From Edaphochlamys debaryana (Eukaryota; Chlorophyta; Chlorophyceae; Chlamydomonadales): a stretch of DNA of 64,000 nt. Position numbers and translations under genes: made by a program. The stretch covers positions 62,001 to 126,000 of the forward strand of contig JAEHOE010000021.1 of NCBI GenBank assembly GCA_016858145.1, written 5' to 3'. This document shows, piece after piece, positions 61,112 through 64,000 of this stretch (positions within the stretch are counted from its first letter, which is position 1; every line of letters begins with the position of its first letter). The notes beneath the pieces were generated by a model. That model searched no databases. It was not told the DNA's origin and saw only the letters and a program-made list of their open reading frames with translations.

Positions 61112-63446
61112 ATGTTGTTTGGGCGCGGGGCTGTCCAACCGGAGACCACTGCAGTGGACTCTCGCGGAGAGGTTGAAGAAGACAGCATCGCAAGCGCACA
61201 CATACGCCCAGGCACAATCCTCCACGAAGCCCCGGAGCTGGTAAAATGGCGCATCGTGCGCTCGGCCCTAACGCGAGGACCGCCGCTCAAGGAGACATAC
61301 GGAGAGCGCCCAGAAGCTTATGTGGTGCGGTCATGTAGCACTCCTGAGTCGTATGCACGAAGGGGCCTTCGGCTGCGTCGCCAAGCCCTGTCCAGCGAGG
61401 GGCAACCCCAGGGCCAGTGGGCAACCCCCCTTCACGTGCCTGCAGGTCTCTGTGGTGGTGCACGGGCCCGGGCCCCAGGGAGCCCTGCTCTCCCAGAACA
61501 TCACCAACAAGGTCCGTGCGCTACAGCGGAGGCCAAACCCTGGCGAACCAGGGGTGACCAGGGGTACCCCGATGAGGGAAACTCGAGAGCGTGGGCGCAC
61601 GTCAAGAAACTGTGAGCTCCAAGCCGCCCGGGCCGCCATTCTGGTGCTAGGCTGCTGCGTTGCTTCTGGTCGCCAAGGCCCAGCCGGCAGAGGCAGAGGG
61701 CTTCACATGGACCCTGGACCCTGCCCCCTGTCTTCTCTTCTAACCCCTCCTCCCCTCCGTCCACCCCTCTCCGCTGTGCCCCCAGGCCGTCATCTCGGCG
61801 CTCTTCCTCACATTCAACTACCCAGCGCTCTTCGCCGCCGCCGACCTGGTTCGGGACGGGGCGGACGAGGCGCAGACTGAGTCGGCCCTGTTTCGGGCAT
61901 ACTTCGCCTTCCAGCTGCTGTCAGTGGTGGCGGCCTTCTGCGTCATGATCTCGGGTGGGGCACTGGACCCTGGACCGGGGAGGAGGGGCTGGAGGGGGGA
62001 AGAGCCGTGTAGGCAAGTGGGCGGGGGCGCGGGGCAAACGGAGAGGTGACATGCAGGCGTGGCATGGATCCCGCCCGGTGTCAGGCGAGATCGCAGTGAG
62101 CTGGGAGCCCTCGCCGACTCACTGAAGACTCGATGTCCCTCTTCGCCCCGTGCCCCCACCCCCCACCCCCAGCCGCCATCTTCGTGAGCCACGTGCTCCG
62201 ATGCGGACAGCACGTGGACAGCCTGGTCGCTTACTTGCTCAAGGCGATATTGATTGACAATATCTTCAACGAATACACCTTCATGATACAGGTGTGTGGA
62301 TGTGCGCGAGTCGGCAGTACAGGGCTCGCGGCGGCACGGTAGGGCGGGGCAGAGGGGCCGGGCGGATGACCCTGCCTTGGAGGAAGGAGAAGAGTAGAGC
62401 GGTTAAAAGCCACGGCGACTCAGGTGGACATTCTGAGGGCATGGGCCCCCGCCAACCTGTTATGTGGCTAGTGGGTGCACAAGGGGGTCCTCGATGTCTT
62501 CATAGAAGGGGCCCCCTCGGGGTCGCAGCGCTGAACGCTGTGGCCAAGCGACTCACCTCACGGGCTTGCCCCCAGCCCCTGGCGCACCAAGACGCGAGTC
62601 CCTTTCATGACTCGCACTGACCTCTCACAGTGCCCGTGTACAACCCCCCAGTACAACAGTTCTTCGCAAGCACGCCTTGGCCATGTCAACACGCGACTTG
62701 TAGCAGCGGCCCCGCCTCGGCCACGTGACAAAGCTCAATCTCTGTTCCGCCCTCGCCTCCCCCCCATGCCCCCGCCCCCCCCCCCCCCCAGTGCGGCTGC
62801 ACCATCCTTGCGGTGCAGACCTACATCACACTCTACTTTCGCGGCGGCCTGGCGTGGGCGGCCGCCGGCCTGTTTGGTCTCGTCATGATCAGCCTGATCG
62901 TCATGCTGTTGTGGTGGGGCCGCGCGTGCGGCTGTGGGGAGGGGGGCGTGCGGCGGCGGCGCGGTGGGCGGGCAGCGTGTGCTGGTGGATGGGTGGGTGG
63001 GTGGGGTGGCACGTGTGGCAAGGATGCTGCTTCTGCGCCGGATCATGCATGCCCCTTGGGCGCCTGGTGGTGCGCTGGCGGTTGCTTGCATGGGTGCTTC
63101 CGAGTGCTTCCTGGGACGGGTGCTTGCTAGTCCAAGGCAAGGTCGCAGTCTGCCGGCCCCATCCCGTGGGGACAAACGTTCATTTTCTCGAGTCTTCTTC
63201 CTGCCCCCATCACGCCTCTGCCCCCGCCCCCTCCACCCTCGTGGCAGGTCCACGCAGCACTTCATGCGGGCCGCCCAGCGCGAGTGGGAGGAGCTGTGCG
63301 AGGCAGAGACGGAGCTGCGCAAGCGGGTGGAGGGCAGCTCTGAGCCTGGGGCAGAGCACACCGGGGAGCCAGGGGCCCGCGGGCCGAGGAACGGCGCGGC
63401 ACTGGCTGGGGACGGCGTGGGCAGCGGGAAAGGCAAGGAGAAGTAA
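61112..63446 (+). CDS. four-helix membrane protein, tandem copy 2
   Basis: Exons matching copy 1: 61112-61324, 61446-61511, 61786-61954, 62173-62291, 62792 to about 62941-62976, and 63248-63446. The protein is nearly identical through the four helices; differences include LLKAILIDNIFNEYTF for LRKAIWIDNAFNEFTF, and a 12-base insertion in exon 1 (ETTAV in place of V). The introns 61955-62172 and 58990-59205 are also almost identical, so duplication or conversion is recent. The donor after exon 5 differs: copy 1 has ggggtaaac, copy 2 has gggggcgtg. A phase-compatible GT exists at 62977, giving an altered junction; otherwise the frame runs on to a stop near 63130. The C-terminal exon (REWEELCEAETELRKRV) is intact. 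Confidence 0.75.
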
Positions 63447-64000
63447 ATTTGAACGGCGGGAGCGGGAACGGAAGGCCCCGCGCGAGCTTTGCATGCATGA
63501 CTGTCTCGGTCGTCTTGCCTCTGCCTCTCTTGTCTCTCGCCTTCCATTATACTTGTGCTTGCTAGTGGGTGAGAAATGCGGTAGGACTGGTAGCACGCAC
63601 TGTCGTGCCGTCATGTCCGCATAACCAAGGCGGTGTAGAGGCGTGCGGCCGACAACGCACGCTGGGCCGGCAGCTTCGGCGTAGCTGTGCTTCTCACCAG
63701 TGCTGCTATCTTCCTTGGGCTTGGCTCTTGGCTATGATTGAAAGTACCCCCTCCGAGGGCCGTCCCTTTCGGTACATGTGCACGAAAGTTGGCATTCGCA
63801 GGCTTTCTGTTTCGGTACTAGGGGTTGGGGGGGGCGCCTTGCAGCTGGCACAGTCGTGCCCTGCGCTAGGGCCCCTCGGCAGGAAGTGGTCCCCGCTACA
63901 GGGAACCTTGATTCCTATCGATGCAGAGCTGAGGGCGCACGGTTCGAGGCGGATAGCCTTGTCGGAAAGTGTTCCCCGTCAAGCAAATCCCTGTCTCCTT
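63447..64000. other. downstream region of membrane-protein copy 2
   Basis: The first 60 bases match the 3' flank of copy 1 (gctttgcatgcatgactgtct at 63485-63505). Beyond that I see no gene, repeat or RNA feature up to the window edge. Confidence 0.5.

Overview
The window looks like nuclear DNA of a green alga, most likely chlamydomonadalean/volvocine. The signs are very high GC, dense short GT-AG introns, long G and C homopolymers, hydroxyproline-rich wall-type arrays, a chromodomain Ty3/gypsy element, a non-LTR element with RNase H plus a restriction-like endonuclease-type C-terminus, and a possible cilium-type VWA protein. This is inference from content; I could not search any database. I see no bacterial operon, CRISPR array, rRNA or tRNA.

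Layout. 1-5464: the 3' part of a Ty3/gypsy retrotransposon (gag end, pol, 3' LTR). Its reverse transcriptase is interrupted by four GT-AG introns and its pol carries nonsense codons. 5527-12560 (minus): an intron-rich ankyrin-repeat gene. 12561-14704: an unexplained block of different composition. 14705-18008 (minus): a second ankyrin segment, perhaps the 5' part of the same gene, with frame breaks and a telomere-like insert in an exon. 18666-25192 (plus, divergent): a voltage-gated, cyclic-nucleotide-binding channel gene with an altered selectivity filter and a 7-bp minisatellite in an exon.

26225-41549 (plus): a very large secreted or membrane glycoprotein locus. It has a signal anchor, PAN-like and B-lectin-like modules, hydroxyproline-rich repeats, two nearly identical F5/8-type-C modules made by a tandem duplication of period 2510 bp, and a C-terminal transmembrane exon. 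It may be one gene or a small cluster. 43081-44965: a 5'-truncated non-LTR retrotransposon with a target-site duplication. 45916-56832 (plus): a 19-exon gene, phase-consistent throughout, for a VWA-domain protein of about 2083 residues rich in coiled coil. 58220-60226 and 61112-63446 (plus): tandemly duplicated genes for a four-helix membrane protein.

The channel, ankyrin and lectin loci are single eukaryotic genes with no operon logic linking them. The notable themes are intron biology (introns inside a retroelement, tandem in-frame splice donors, introns with G-rich 5' and C-rich 3' ends) and rapid repeat-driven exon change.
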